Positions 24,156 through 32,394 of a stretch of DNA of 32,394 nucleotides are shown in pieces; positions within the stretch are counted from its first letter, which is position 1, and the number at the start of each line of letters is the position of its first letter. The stretch spans positions 1-32,394 of the forward strand of contig CAYVQF010000062.1 in the NCBI GenBank assembly GCA_964454015.1. The letters are read 5' to 3'. The notes below the pieces were generated by a model that was not told the DNA's origin, searched no databases, and worked only from the letters and a program-made list of their open reading frames with translations. Origin of the DNA: CAYVQF01 sp964454015 (lineage in GTDB: Bacteria > Myxococcota_A > Bradymonadia > UBA4248). Position numbers and translations under genes: made by a program.

Positions 24156-25538
24156 ATGTCCTCTCCCGTCCGCATCGTCTTTTTCTGGGGGTCCAAACCC
24201 GTCTCTGGCCTCAAAGTCCGCACCCCAAAGGCCAGCCTCGAGACCAACGGCAACGGTGAAGTCCTGCTCGACTTCGATGGTGATTTCGCGTGCTTTGACT
24301 TCCTGGCCCACGACACCTGGCGCACCAAGCGCATCCCCGTCCTCGACGCGAGCACCATCATTCTCGATCTTCGCGCCGAGTGGAACGCCCCTAATTACGC
24401 CATCGACGCCCCCTCTGCCCCGGATGAAGACATCGAGGTCTCCATCAACTTGGGTCCTCGGTACGAGGCGCACGCCCTGCTCGGGCGCGGCGGTATGGGC
24501 ATCGTCATCAAAGCCTGGGACAAGCTCCTCAACCGCTTCATCGCCATCAAAGCCCTCGCCGAAGAGTTCACCACCATCCGCGAAGCCCAGCAGATCTTTC
24601 TCAGCGAAGCCCGCAGTCTCGCCCGCTTGGCGCACCCCAATCTCGTCCAGGTTCACGACATCATCGAGGTCGATGAACGGGCGCTCATGGTGATGGAGCT
24701 CGTCGAGGGCATCAACCTCCAGCAGCTCATCGAACATGACATGCTCAGCCATGAGCAGGCCCTGTGGTTCGGCGTCGAGATCGCCAACGCCATTCACTAT
24801 CTCCATCAACAGAGCTACATCCACCGCGACATCAAGCCGGCCAACACCATGATTCGCCCCGATGATAGCGTAAAGATCATCGACTTCGGCCTGGCGCGAC
24901 GCCTCGACGGCCTAGCGCTGCGCAAAACCCGCGTCCGCGGCACACCTGCCTATATGTCCCCCGAGCAGTTTACCGGGGACGTCATCACCCCGGCCTCCGA
25001 CATCTACCAGCTCGGCGTCACCCTCTTCGAGATGTTCACCGGCCGCCTCCCCTTTGACCGTGGTGAGATGGCCTATGCCCACCGCTTCTTGACCCCGCCA
25101 GACCTCCAGGACTTGGTCGACGCGAGGGTTGCGGCGATTGTCGCCCACTGCCTCGAGAAAGAACCCTCGGACCGCCCGCAATCTGCCGAGCAGGTCGCCC
25201 ATGCACTCTACGAAATCTGTGCCGCCGAGGGGATCGCCGCGCAGCGCAACCAACGGGTCTCCTTCCCCCGACTCGCGGCCACCGCCGCGCCAGCTACGCT
25301 TCCCCCGGCGGCCATCGGTCGCGCCCAGACGGCACCGCGCTCCGCCCCTCGCGAACTCAGCACCGCCCAAACCTTTGAGCACGCCTTTGAGGACGGGATC
25401 GCGGCGCTCCTCGACAAAAACTACCCTGAGGCGCTCCAGGCCTTCACCGCGGCGCATCAACTGCGACCCGACGATGGCCGAGTCATCGCCAACTTGGCCC
25501 GCCTACGCGAGCTCGGCTACGCCGACAATGAGACCTAG
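24156..25538 (+). CDS. Cytosolic Ser/Thr protein kinase with N-terminal beta domain and C-terminal TPR
   Basis: A 460-residue kinase. Residues 1-75 look like an immunoglobulin or carboxypeptidase-regulatory-like beta domain (VRIVFFWGSKPVSGLKVRT, NGNGEVLLDF). Residues about 102-365 are a Hanks-type kinase with all key residues: GRGGMG (110-115), K132 in AIKA, E151, HRDIKPAN (223-230), DFG (243-245) and GTPAYMSPE (262-270). There is no transmembrane segment, unlike many bacterial PknB-type kinases. A Pro/Ala linker leads to one TPR-like pair (GIAALLDKNYPEALQAFTAA, LRPDDGRVIANLARLRELGY). It lies 66 bp after the roadblock-like membrane gene in the same direction and is probably the output of the ODP/roadblock cluster. 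Substrates unknown. Confidence 0.95.
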   Translation: MSSPVRIVFFWGSKPVSGLKVRTPKASLETNGNGEVLLDFDGDFACFDFLAHDTWRTKRIPVLDASTIILDLRAEWNAPNYAIDAPSAPDEDIEVSINLGPRYEAHALLGRGGMGIVIKAWDKLLNRFIAIKALAEEFTTIREAQQIFLSEARSLARLAHPNLVQVHDIIEVDERALMVMELVEGINLQQLIEHDMLSHEQALWFGVEIANAIHYLHQQSYIHRDIKPANTMIRPDDSVKIIDFGLARRLDGLALRKTRVRGTPAYMSPEQFTGDVITPASDIYQLGVTLFEMFTGRLPFDRGEMAYAHRFLTPPDLQDLVDARVAAIVAHCLEKEPSDRPQSAEQVAHALYEICAAEGIAAQRNQRVSFPRLAATAAPATLPPAAIGRAQTAPRSAPRELSTAQTFEHAFEDGIAALLDKNYPEALQAFTAAHQLRPDDGRVIANLARLRELGYADNET

Positions 25539-25659
25539 CGCCGGCCCTGGCGCACCCCAAGCCTTTGTGCTTTCATAGGCCACGGTAAGCGACCTGCCCT
25601 GCGACGGCCCCATCGCCGCGCCGCCTTGGCGCCGGCCACGGCCCTTTGGGAGCACCCCC

Positions 25660-28134
25660 GTGTCTGACCTCTCACCCACCGATCTACCCTGTGGCTGCCG
25701 CCTCCAGGATTTGCAGCGCTGCGATCCCGATCTGCAGCCCGACCCCGATTTCCTCGCCGAAGAGGCCATCCTCTGGGCCATTCAGCGCGTGAACCACGCT
25801 TGGGTGGGCGCCCGCGATCCTGCCCCAATGGACGCGCACGGCGAGCACGACGACGCCGTGCCACCCCCAGAGACACAGACCTTCGCCGACCGCCTCTGCG
25901 CGCCCTTCCCCGCCCCGGGCGAGCGCCACCCCTTGGCCTTGCATGCCGCCCTCTTGCGCGCCATGGCCGAGCTCGCCGCGAGCGTCGGCGCCCCCCTCGA
26001 CAACCCACTCCCAGCGCACCGCACCCTCCTCACCCACCTCCGCGTCGCCACGGTCTTCGCGCGCCACGACCCCAACCTGCGCCGCCAAGCCATCCGCGCC
26101 GGCACCCGCGAGGTCGGGCACTGGCTCGAACGCCTGGGCAAGGCCCCGACCAGCCTCGATCACGGCCACCTCCTCCTCCAGAGCACCCTGGCCCTCTTCG
26201 CTTTCATCGAGCGCCACCTCGACACGGAGCGCTCGTTCCTGGCCCTGACCATCCTCCAGGCCAGCGATCTCCTCCCACCCCAGGACGCCCTCCCCATGGC
26301 CGCCTGGCTCCTGCTCCTGGCCCCGGTCCAAGCGCGCTCGGCCCCACTGCACCGCGCCCGCCGGGCCATGGCCCAAGACCTCAGCCTCAGCCCAGCGTGG
26401 CAGCAGCGCCTGCAGGCAGCCACCGCCAAGGACGATGACGCCGCCGTGCTCCTCGACTGCCTGCGGCGCCCACCGCCCGACGCCACGACGGCCCTCCTCC
26501 TCAGCGACGCCATCGAGCACCATCTCAGCCGCTACCGCACAGGCGATCTGCCTTGCCCCGACGCCTGGCACGAGACCCTGCGCGGCCTCCACGAGATCCC
26601 CGCGCCAGCCCTGCGCGCCCGCCTCTTCGAGAGCCACCCGACTTGCCCACACCCAGGCGCCCCGGCCGTGCCCCCCCTCAGCGATGACACCCGCCAAGAA
26701 GCCCAGCTTCAAGCCGCGCGCTGGGCCCTCGCCGTGGCCGACTGGCCCGGCCTCAGCCGCCACCTGCGCCGCCTCCCCAGCGCCCCAGCCGCCAGAGCCC
26801 TGGCCCTCTCCCTGCAAGCCATCGCCTGTGAACGCCAGGATGACCGCCAGCGCGCCCTCACCCTCCTGGGCCGCATCCACGAACCCGACCTCCCCCTCGA
26901 GGGCCGCTGCTGCCGCGGCCGCCTCAACGCCCACCGCGGCCACCCCCAAGCCACCGCCGACCTCGAAGCCTGCTTCGCCGCCGACCACGGCGGCCCACCG
27001 GAAGCCCTCGCCTTGGCCCAGGCCGCCATGCACGACCAGGCCTGGGTCGCCGCGGAGCAGTGGCTGAACGTCGCCAGAGAACAGGCGCCCAAGTGGCGCC
27101 CCGTCCAGCGCTTCGCCCACACCCTGGCCCGCCTGGCCCTCGCCGCTGCCAGCGCCCACCACGCCGAGGGGCACGACTCCCAAGCCGACGGCTGCCTCAC
27201 CTTGGCCCTCCGCTGGGGCCAAGCCTCGCTGCGCGCAGAGGCCCAGCGGCTGCGCGCCGCCGTGTGGGCGCGCTGGCAAGGCGACGACGACGCCAAGGAG
27301 CTCCTCCTCAACCTCCCCTTGGCGGACCTGGAGGACCTCGCCCGCCATCCCGAGGACGCCGCCGCGATCCCTAGCGCCGCGCCCGTCTGGGCCGAGCGCG
27401 TCGTCGACGGCGCCCCGGAACTGCTGGAGCGCCACCCCCACCGCGCCGCCCTCTTTCTCCTCATCGCCCAGGCCCACCTGCGCCTCCAACAACCCGACGG
27501 CGCCATCGCCGCAGCCGAAGCGGGCCTGCACCACGCCGGCGCACCCACGCCAGAAGCCATGGCAGCCTCGGAGTGGGCGGCGCCACTCTTCGTCTGCACC
27601 GCCCGCGCCGAAGCCCTACGCCACGACATGGGCAGCGCCGCCTTCCGCCTGGGGGCCGCCATCCTCCGCTGTGGCCTCGATGAAACGGTGCTGCGCGCCA
27701 TCGGCGAAATCTTGGCCACGGGCGAAGCCGAGAGCATCCCCACCTGGTGGGCCGGCCTGAACAGCGCCCTCGGCCCAGAGGGCAGCCGCGACGTCGCCCA
27801 GGCCCTGCGCAACCTGCCGCCGCCAGCTTCTCAACCCAACACGATCAGCGCCTTGGCCACCGCCCTGGGCGCACGACCCATGCACGTGGATCCCATAGAA
27901 CGCTTCCTCGACCAATGGTGGCTTCATAGCGCTGCGCCCCTCGACCGCTGGCGAGCCCTAGAGCAGTGGCTCCGGCAACCTCCGCTGGCGGCCACGGACC
28001 CCACCCAGACCCAGCTCCTCCACGCCAGCCAGGCCACGGCCGCCACCGTGCCGCCCCCAGCGGCCAGCACCTGGGAGCTGCGCCGCCAGGACAAGGCCAG
28101 CGATGCCTTCGCCGGCGACGGCAAAAAGAATTGA
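25660..28134 (+). CDS. Large helical-repeat protein of unknown function
   Basis: An 824-residue protein, Ala/Leu/Arg-rich and almost entirely alpha-helical, with degenerate TPR-like helix pairs throughout (for example PLALHAALLRAMAELAASVG, EALALAQAAMHDQAWVAAEQ, LFLLIAQAHLRLQQPDGAIA). There is no signal peptide or transmembrane segment. The N-terminus has a CGCRLQDLQRC cluster followed by acidic residues; the C-terminus is polar. The start is GTG at 25660 with GGGAG eight bases upstream. It follows the kinase after 121 bp on the same strand and may be a kinase-associated scaffold or substrate, by position only. Strong GC bias produces long false frames on the opposite strand. No family recognised. 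Confidence 0.8.
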   Translation: MSDLSPTDLPCGCRLQDLQRCDPDLQPDPDFLAEEAILWAIQRVNHAWVGARDPAPMDAHGEHDDAVPPPETQTFADRLCAPFPAPGERHPLALHAALLRAMAELAASVGAPLDNPLPAHRTLLTHLRVATVFARHDPNLRRQAIRAGTREVGHWLERLGKAPTSLDHGHLLLQSTLALFAFIERHLDTERSFLALTILQASDLLPPQDALPMAAWLLLLAPVQARSAPLHRARRAMAQDLSLSPAWQQRLQAATAKDDDAAVLLDCLRRPPPDATTALLLSDAIEHHLSRYRTGDLPCPDAWHETLRGLHEIPAPALRARLFESHPTCPHPGAPAVPPLSDDTRQEAQLQAARWALAVADWPGLSRHLRRLPSAPAARALALSLQAIACERQDDRQRALTLLGRIHEPDLPLEGRCCRGRLNAHRGHPQATADLEACFAADHGGPPEALALAQAAMHDQAWVAAEQWLNVAREQAPKWRPVQRFAHTLARLALAAASAHHAEGHDSQADGCLTLALRWGQASLRAEAQRLRAAVWARWQGDDDAKELLLNLPLADLEDLARHPEDAAAIPSAAPVWAERVVDGAPELLERHPHRAALFLLIAQAHLRLQQPDGAIAAAEAGLHHAGAPTPEAMAASEWAAPLFVCTARAEALRHDMGSAAFRLGAAILRCGLDETVLRAIGEILATGEAESIPTWWAGLNSALGPEGSRDVAQALRNLPPPASQPNTISALATALGARPMHVDPIERFLDQWWLHSAAPLDRWRALEQWLRQPPLAATDPTQTQLLHASQATAATVPPPAASTWELRRQDKASDAFAGDGKKN

Positions 28135-28211
28135 CCGCCGCGCCCCCTTGACGCGCCCCTCGGACTCTCCTTCAATACCCCTGCGCACTCTCGCGCCCGA
28201 GGCCCAACACC

Positions 28212-28757
28212 ATGCGCAAACCCTCCCTCCTGCGCTTCTCCCTGCTCAGCTTGCTTGGGCTCTTGGCAAGTGCCTCGCTCTCAGGTCTCGCCTGGGCTGA
28301 GGATGTGGGGATCCACCCTCCTGAAGCAGCGGCGGAGCTCCCGCCTGCGCTTCCCTGCGCCGATCCCACGACGCACCTCGGAGCACCCGCCCCGGAAGGC
28401 AGCGACCACACGGCAGCGCACGCCTGCCATCAAGCCTACCAACCCTGCGCCGCGGCCGCGGCCTCCCATGAGGCCAACTGCTTCCGCGAAGGCGAACGCA
28501 AATGCCTCGACCGCAGCCGCTACTGTTGGCGCGACTGCGCCGCCAAAGCCTCCCCGGCGCGGGACAAGTGCGAGGACAAGTGCCAGGAAAAGGAGGAGGC
28601 GTGCATCGCCCAAGTCGAGGATCGCTGTGTCATGGCCGCGGGTGAACGCCAGGAGGCGTGCCGACAGCAGGAACGGGCCTGCCAGCAGGCCGTCACCGCC
28701 CGCGACCAAGGAGACGCCGACGCCCTTGGCCCGCCGCGCACGGGCGAGGCGCCCTGA
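28212..28757 (+). CDS. Secreted Cys-rich helical protein
   Basis: A 181-residue exported protein. Signal peptide MRKPSLLRFSLLSLLGLLAS continues to an AWA cleavage site before EDVG. After a Pro-rich stretch, residues about 48-160 carry 13 cysteines in short helical segments with regular spacing (CHQAYQPC, CFREGERKC, CWRDC, CEDKC, CQEKEEAC, CRQQERAC), suggesting disulfide-linked helical hairpins. The tail is polar. Its TGA overlaps the ATG of the lipase gene (28757), so the pair is translationally coupled and may act together, for example as a secretion partner, inhibitor or cofactor of the lipase (inference). No known family recognised; it does not resemble a lipase-specific foldase. Confidence 0.8.
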   Translation: MRKPSLLRFSLLSLLGLLASASLSGLAWAEDVGIHPPEAAAELPPALPCADPTTHLGAPAPEGSDHTAAHACHQAYQPCAAAAASHEANCFREGERKCLDRSRYCWRDCAAKASPARDKCEDKCQEKEEACIAQVEDRCVMAAGERQEACRQQERACQQAVTARDQGDADALGPPRTGEAP

Positions 28758-30112
28758 TGGCCATGCTGCCTCGCTGGCGTGCCACCCTGCTCCTGTCGGC
28801 CCTCGCCTGCGCGGCCTGCGCCGAGTCTCCGGGGCATCGCCCCGAAGTGGCGCCCGCCGATGCTGAGATCTCCTCCCCCGACCTGAGCACGGACACCACG
28901 CCCGACCCTGGGCCGGACCTCGCCGTTGACCTCCCGGAGATCCCCCCGCCGCTGCCCTGCGGCGGCGCGCCCAGCATCGAAGTCGAGCGCGGCCGCTTGG
29001 TCGAGAGCGAAGACCTCCGTCCCAGCAGCATGAGCCCCTGCACGACCCATCGCTGGTCCCTCGTGGGCGCCCTCGGCGCCGGCTTCCGGGTGAGCGTCGA
29101 CCCCGGCGATTGCCCTGGTCTGCAGGCGGCCCTGTGGTGGCCCGATCAGGACCCCGAGACGCCACCCGTGGCCACTTTCTCAGAGGTGGAAGCGGGAGAA
29201 ATCATCTTCGCCCCGAGCCGTTCGGGTGAGATGTTCCTGCGGCTGTGGCACGCCGAGCCCGCGCGGCGCTGCACCTACCAGCTTCGCCTGAGCTGCACCG
29301 GCGACTGTGGGCTCGAGGCCACCCGCTACCCCATCGTCTTGGTCCACGGCTGGACCGGCTGGGAGAGCATTGGCGCCTACACTTATTTTTACCAGGTCCC
29401 CGAGACGCTGCGCGGCGCCGGCTTTGCCGTCCATGTCGCCAGCCTCGATCCTTACAACGCCATCGAAGTGCGGGCCCCCCAGCTCGCGGCCCAGATCGAC
29501 GCCATTCTGGTTCAAGATCGCGCACACAAAGTGAACATCATCGCCCACAGCCAAGGGGGGCTGGACGCGCGCTATGTCATCAGCCGCCTGGGCTATGGCG
29601 ACCGGGTCGCCACCCTGACCACCATCTCCACCCCCCACCGAGGCACGCCCCTGACCGATGTCGCCCTGGGCCTGATGGCTGGGCCCGTCGACGACGCCAT
29701 CGCCTTCTTGCTCGAGTGGCTCGGCGCCAGGGTCGCCGGCAGTGAATCCGACGCCCGGGCTTCCTTCGCCACCATGACCGTCGATTTCGTCACCCAAGAT
29801 TTCAATCCGGCCACCCCGGACGACCCCAGGGTGCGCTATGTCTCTTATGCGGGACGCACCTGCCTGGACGAAGACCTCTGCGGTGACGTCTGCGATCTGC
29901 CCATCCGCTTCTCCTATCATCTCCTGACGGCCATCGCTGGCGACAACGACGGCGTGGTCCCGGTGGAGAGCGCCATCTGGGGCGAGTACCGGGGCACCAT
30001 CCCAGCGGATCACTTCGACCAAGTGGGGCAGCTCTTTGGCGCGACGAGCGCCTTCTTCGACCACAAAGCCTTTTACCTCGCCATCGCCCGCGAGCTGGCC
30101 GAGCGTTTCTAG
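28757..30112 (+). CDS. Lipase lipoprotein (alpha/beta hydrolase, Pseudomonas/Burkholderia-like)
   Basis: A 451-residue exported protein. The signal RWRATLLLSALACAAC has possible lipid Cys at 18 or 21. An Asp/Pro-rich linker leads to an N-terminal beta domain (about 68-185) and then an alpha/beta-hydrolase lipase domain: PIVLVHGWTGWESIG (oxyanion hole, HGW), AHSQGG with nucleophile Ser 265, acid Asp 396 or 398 in GDNDGVVPVESA, and His 419 in DHFDQVGQ, which parallels HLDEVNQ of family I lipases. Cys pairs near 369-379 may form a disulfide. It probably hydrolyses long-chain acylglycerols at the cell surface. No Lif foldase is nearby, although family I.1/I.2 lipases usually need one. It overlaps the Cys-rich gene by one base and converges with the gene at 30129. 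Confidence 0.9.
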   Translation: MAMLPRWRATLLLSALACAACAESPGHRPEVAPADAEISSPDLSTDTTPDPGPDLAVDLPEIPPPLPCGGAPSIEVERGRLVESEDLRPSSMSPCTTHRWSLVGALGAGFRVSVDPGDCPGLQAALWWPDQDPETPPVATFSEVEAGEIIFAPSRSGEMFLRLWHAEPARRCTYQLRLSCTGDCGLEATRYPIVLVHGWTGWESIGAYTYFYQVPETLRGAGFAVHVASLDPYNAIEVRAPQLAAQIDAILVQDRAHKVNIIAHSQGGLDARYVISRLGYGDRVATLTTISTPHRGTPLTDVALGLMAGPVDDAIAFLLEWLGARVAGSESDARASFATMTVDFVTQDFNPATPDDPRVRYVSYAGRTCLDEDLCGDVCDLPIRFSYHLLTAIAGDNDGVVPVESAIWGEYRGTIPADHFDQVGQLFGATSAFFDHKAFYLAIARELAERF

Positions 30113-30139
30113 GCGCCAATCGCGAGGCTCACGGCGCCT
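30111..30139. terminator. Weak inverted repeat between convergent genes
   Basis: AGGCGCC at 30111-30117 pairs with GGCGCCT at 30133-30139, with a 15-base loop, spanning the 16-bp gap between the lipase stop and the minus-strand lipoprotein stop. There is no T-run, so it is at best a weak bidirectional terminator. Confidence 0.25.
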
Positions 30140-32120
30140 CACCGGCGAGCTTCGTCAGCCACCACTGCAGGTGGCTGGCCTGCAAGCGCGCCTGCGCCGC
30201 GACGCTGGCCTCAGCGCTGGGCGGCACGGCCAGCACCGTGGCCCAATACGCCGACCAAGAAGGGGCATCGAGGTGCACCTCGCCCAGGGCCAACCACAAG
30301 CGCTCCAGGGGAGCCCCCACGGCCGTCAGGGTGCCCAAGGCGAGGCTCGCCTGGGAACGCACCTCGCGCCACTGGGCGCGCCACGCTTGGCGCGCGGCCA
30401 CGGCCTCGTCGTGGCGCAGGCACAGGCTGTGTGCCGCCATCGCCTCGGAGCGATCCTCGCAAGCCGCCGCGCCCAGCACCCCGGGCGGCAGCAAAGGGGA
30501 CGCCGGCGCGCTGCCGGCAGCGGCGCCAAAGCGGTGCCGCACCTGAAGGGCGGCCTCCTGCAAGCCGTGCGCTGGCGGCGGCGCCTCCTGGGAAAAGCGC
30601 AGCCCCTCGTCGCGGCCCACCAAATGGGAGCGCACCAGCAAGTCCTCCCCCAACAGCTCGGCGCGCACCCCAGCATGGGCGTCGCGCAGGAGGGTCAGGG
30701 TCAGGGCGCGGCTGTCCAGGAGCACCGACTCCAAGTGGCGCCCTTCTAGATCGTAGAGAAAACGCTCCCAGCCGGCGCGCAGCGTCCCTGCGCCGCGCCC
30801 TCCCAGCGCCACGAGGCGATCCACCTCGGGCAAATAGAGGTGATCAAAGGCGGGATCCCACGGGTAGACCAGGCCGAGATCGAGCCATCCCGAGAAGACC
30901 TCCTCGGCCCACGCTCTCTCCACGCCCACCGCTGCGGTCAGCTCCTCCCACGACCACGGATCCCAGCCCCACAGGGTCGGCAGCAGGGCGCGCAAGGCGT
31001 CCAGGGGCAGGTGCAAGCGCAGGCGCGTCTGGGTCTCCCACGGCCCAGGCCAGCCCACGGTCGGCAGGGCGCTGGCCTGGGCCTGCAACAAGAGCGCGCC
31101 GCTGTCCGCGTCGTCAGCGACGAGGCCAACCGCCTGGAGGCGCAGCCCCGCAGGCACCACCGCCACGCCTACCATGACCCCCGCCAAGGGTCCCCACAAG
31201 CGCTGCAGGAGCTGCCACCGCTTGGTCAGGGCGGCCATGCGTTCCCCGTGGGGACGCGGCGCCTCTCCGCCGGCCCCGCCCAGCGCATGGGTCATGCGCG
31301 CCGCTTCGTCTGCCGCGCGCAGGCCCACGAGCTCCGCCTCCAGAGGCGCCAGAGCATAGCCGAGAAGGCGCCGCACATTGATCCACAGGGCGGCACTGTC
31401 ACCAAAGTCCATGGCCGCCACCCCGCGCCGCCAGGCAGGATCGGACACCAAAGGGGCGCCGCCGCCCAGGCCTGCCATGCGGTAGACGTTCTGCCACAGA
31501 GCGGCGTCGCCCGCCTCGCTCACCAAGATCACCCCGCTGTCGCGGCCCTCGACCACCACCACTCGCCACGGTGCATAGCGCCCCCCCAGGGAGAACGGCG
31601 CAAAATGCGCCCGCAGGGTCGGCTCATCCACCCCCGGCGGCCAGGACAAGGGCGCGCCGCCGCTCCAGGCCTTCACCCAGGCGCGGAAGGCCTCGCGGTC
31701 TGCCAAGGACAGCTCCACCAGCCACACCTCGCGCGCGCCGTCGTAGGCCACGGCCGCCCCCGGCCCCAGCCCCGCCGCCCCCAAGGGCGACGCCTGGCTC
31801 AAATCCAACCCGGTGAGGCGCTGCACCTCAGCCGTCCACTGGGCGCGCCAAGCCGGTGCCTGCTGACGCCAGGCCTCGGGCAAAGCCATCTCCCGCGCCA
31901 GGCGCTCCACATCGCCGCACAACACCACCCAATCGACCTCAGCGCCGATGGCCGCAATGCTCGCCGTCCGCACGGCCGGGGTGGCGCTCTCTTGCCAGGC
32001 CCAAGCCACGTTGGCCGCGGGCGCCACCGCGCGCGGCCCAGGCCCGACACCGCCTTCCTCGACGGCACAGCCCGCCACCAAGCACAAGATCCCGAGCCAG
32101 CATCCCCACCTCACCTGCAT
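30129..32120 (-). CDS. Large lipoprotein of unknown function
   Basis: A 663-residue lipoprotein. The signal peptide MQVRWGCWLGILCLVAGC has lipobox Cys 18. The mature part is mixed alpha/beta with Trp-rich helices and several long beta segments (WRVVVVEGRDSGVILVSEAG, GVMVGVAVVPAGLRLQAVGL, SVLLDSRALTLTLLRD). The stretch TGLDLSQASPLGAAGLGPGA loosely recalls DUF3352-type proteins, which are often found as lipoproteins in deltaproteobacteria, but I am not sure of that. The start at 32120 was preferred over the ATG at 32153 because GGGAGAGGGCG lies directly upstream and it fits the signal peptide. It stands alone, convergent with the lipase gene. Function not known. Confidence 0.75.
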   Translation of the reverse strand: MQVRWGCWLGILCLVAGCAVEEGGVGPGPRAVAPAANVAWAWQESATPAVRTASIAAIGAEVDWVVLCGDVERLAREMALPEAWRQQAPAWRAQWTAEVQRLTGLDLSQASPLGAAGLGPGAAVAYDGAREVWLVELSLADREAFRAWVKAWSGGAPLSWPPGVDEPTLRAHFAPFSLGGRYAPWRVVVVEGRDSGVILVSEAGDAALWQNVYRMAGLGGGAPLVSDPAWRRGVAAMDFGDSAALWINVRRLLGYALAPLEAELVGLRAADEAARMTHALGGAGGEAPRPHGERMAALTKRWQLLQRLWGPLAGVMVGVAVVPAGLRLQAVGLVADDADSGALLLQAQASALPTVGWPGPWETQTRLRLHLPLDALRALLPTLWGWDPWSWEELTAAVGVERAWAEEVFSGWLDLGLVYPWDPAFDHLYLPEVDRLVALGGRGAGTLRAGWERFLYDLEGRHLESVLLDSRALTLTLLRDAHAGVRAELLGEDLLVRSHLVGRDEGLRFSQEAPPPAHGLQEAALQVRHRFGAAAGSAPASPLLPPGVLGAAACEDRSEAMAAHSLCLRHDEAVAARQAWRAQWREVRSQASLALGTLTAVGAPLERLWLALGEVHLDAPSWSAYWATVLAVPPSAEASVAAQARLQASHLQWWLTKLAGEAP

Positions 32121-32221
32121 CGCCCTCTCCCTGCCAGCCATGCCCACCTCCATCGCCGCGGACTTTAGCAGCCTTCACAGCGCGGCGCAGCACCCCGGCG
32201 ACGGGAAACGCCAGGGCGCAT

Positions 32222-32280
32222 CCCCCCATGAGGCATCCCCGCCGGCCCGCCATCCCTCCATGCGGCATCCCCGCCGGCCA
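32222..32280. repeat. Tandem 32-bp-period repeat (right end, inverted orientation)
   Basis: CCCCGCCGG occurs at 32237 and 32269, a 32-bp period. In reverse complement the left unit reads CCGGCGGGGATGCCTCATGG and continues GGGGA. This matches 11-36 apart from one G fewer in the G-run, so the same element flanks the window in opposite orientation. It lies in the intergenic DNA upstream of the lipoprotein gene. Confidence 0.8.
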
Positions 32281-32311
32281 GCCATCCACAAAATCAAAAT
32301 AGAACCGTACC

Positions 32312-32333
32312 GGCCGACCTATGCGTCGGCCGA
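32312..32333. terminator. Perfect hairpin CGGCCGAC/GTCGGCCG
   Basis: An 8-bp perfect stem (32312-32319 with 32326-32333) and a 6-base loop CTATGC, followed by ATTTGGGG. The T-run is only three bases, so a transcription terminator or a regulatory palindrome are both possible. It lies just after an AT-rich stretch (32288-32309) upstream of the lipoprotein gene. Confidence 0.35.
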
Positions 32334-32373
32334 TTTGGGGCCCGCCTCCCTCTCCCAGGCCCGCGCTGCCACT

Positions 32374-32393
32374 GGCAGGCTAGAAAGCCTGCC
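32374..32393. terminator. Hairpin GGCAGGCT-AGAA-AGCCTGCC
   Basis: A perfect 8-bp stem with a 4-base loop at the very end of the window. What follows is cut off, so the presence of a T-run cannot be judged. It is likely the terminator of a gene to the right or left, or part of a palindromic element. Confidence 0.4.
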
Positions 32394-32394
32394 C

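Noticed and set aside
25684..27534. 616-residue open frame on the minus strand
   Set aside because: Shadow of the 824-residue plus-strand gene: Gly/Val/Glu-rich, no ribosome site and no domain; caused by high GC at third positions.
30840..32168. 442-residue open frame on the plus strand
   Set aside because: Antisense to the large lipoprotein, which has lipobox and ribosome site; Arg/Gln/His-rich shadow.

Overview
The window is a GC-rich, tightly packed bacterial chromosomal segment with long ORFs and many overlapping stop/start pairs. Gene content points to a Gram-negative deltaproteobacterium in the broad sense, most likely Myxococcota or a relative. The signs are many lipoproteins with Asp/Pro/Cys-rich linkers, EGF-like and other short Cys repeats on secreted proteins, a cytoplasmic Ser/Thr kinase with TPRs, roadblock/LC7 proteins, an MlaFE-type transporter and an OmpA-like protein. 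This placement is inference from content; there is no rRNA or marker gene in the window. I saw no tRNA, rRNA, CRISPR array, transposase or phage gene.

Layout. (1) 93-4306, minus strand: exported SUMF1/FGE-like protein, DUF790 (Bax1-like) nuclease, BCP-type peroxiredoxin, ArsB/SLC13-like transporter. (2) 4486-5340, plus: divergent YfiH/laccase-domain protein. (3) 5557-12539, plus: a run of surface or periplasmic proteins. These are a parallel beta-helix/Ig/FlgD-like lipoprotein whose signal peptide is out of frame across a C10 tract, two PD40 (TolB-like) propeller lipoproteins and a seven-repeat Kelch propeller. A low-GC patch (about 8030-8660) covers the junction of the first two genes. A 152-bp leader containing the gene start is duplicated in front of the Kelch gene and the next gene. 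(4) 12754-16911, plus: TPR lipoprotein, MlaF-like ATPase, two different MlaE-like permeases and a small putative outer-membrane protein, with overlapping starts and stops, forming a probable lipid-transport operon without an MCE/MlaD gene. (5) 16931-20178, minus: unknown cytosolic protein, exported TPR protein, EGF-SNase lipoprotein. (6) 20565-25538, plus: ODP-type diiron MBL protein, roadblock protein, second ODP, anchored OmpA-like protein, membrane roadblock-like protein, Ser/Thr kinase. (7) 25660-30112, plus: large helical-repeat protein, Cys-rich secreted protein, lipase lipoprotein. (8) 30129-32120, minus: large lipoprotein of unknown function. Both window ends carry a 32-bp-period repeat in opposite orientation.

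The strongest candidate for an undescribed system is region 6. Two paralogous diiron (oxygen- or redox-binding type) proteins flank a roadblock protein, followed by a peptidoglycan-anchored OmpA protein, a membrane roadblock-like protein and a kinase. I read it as a possible gas- or redox-responsive signalling module, which is inference from gene order and folds. The second most unusual feature is the duplicated leader at 11206-11357 and 12614-12765.
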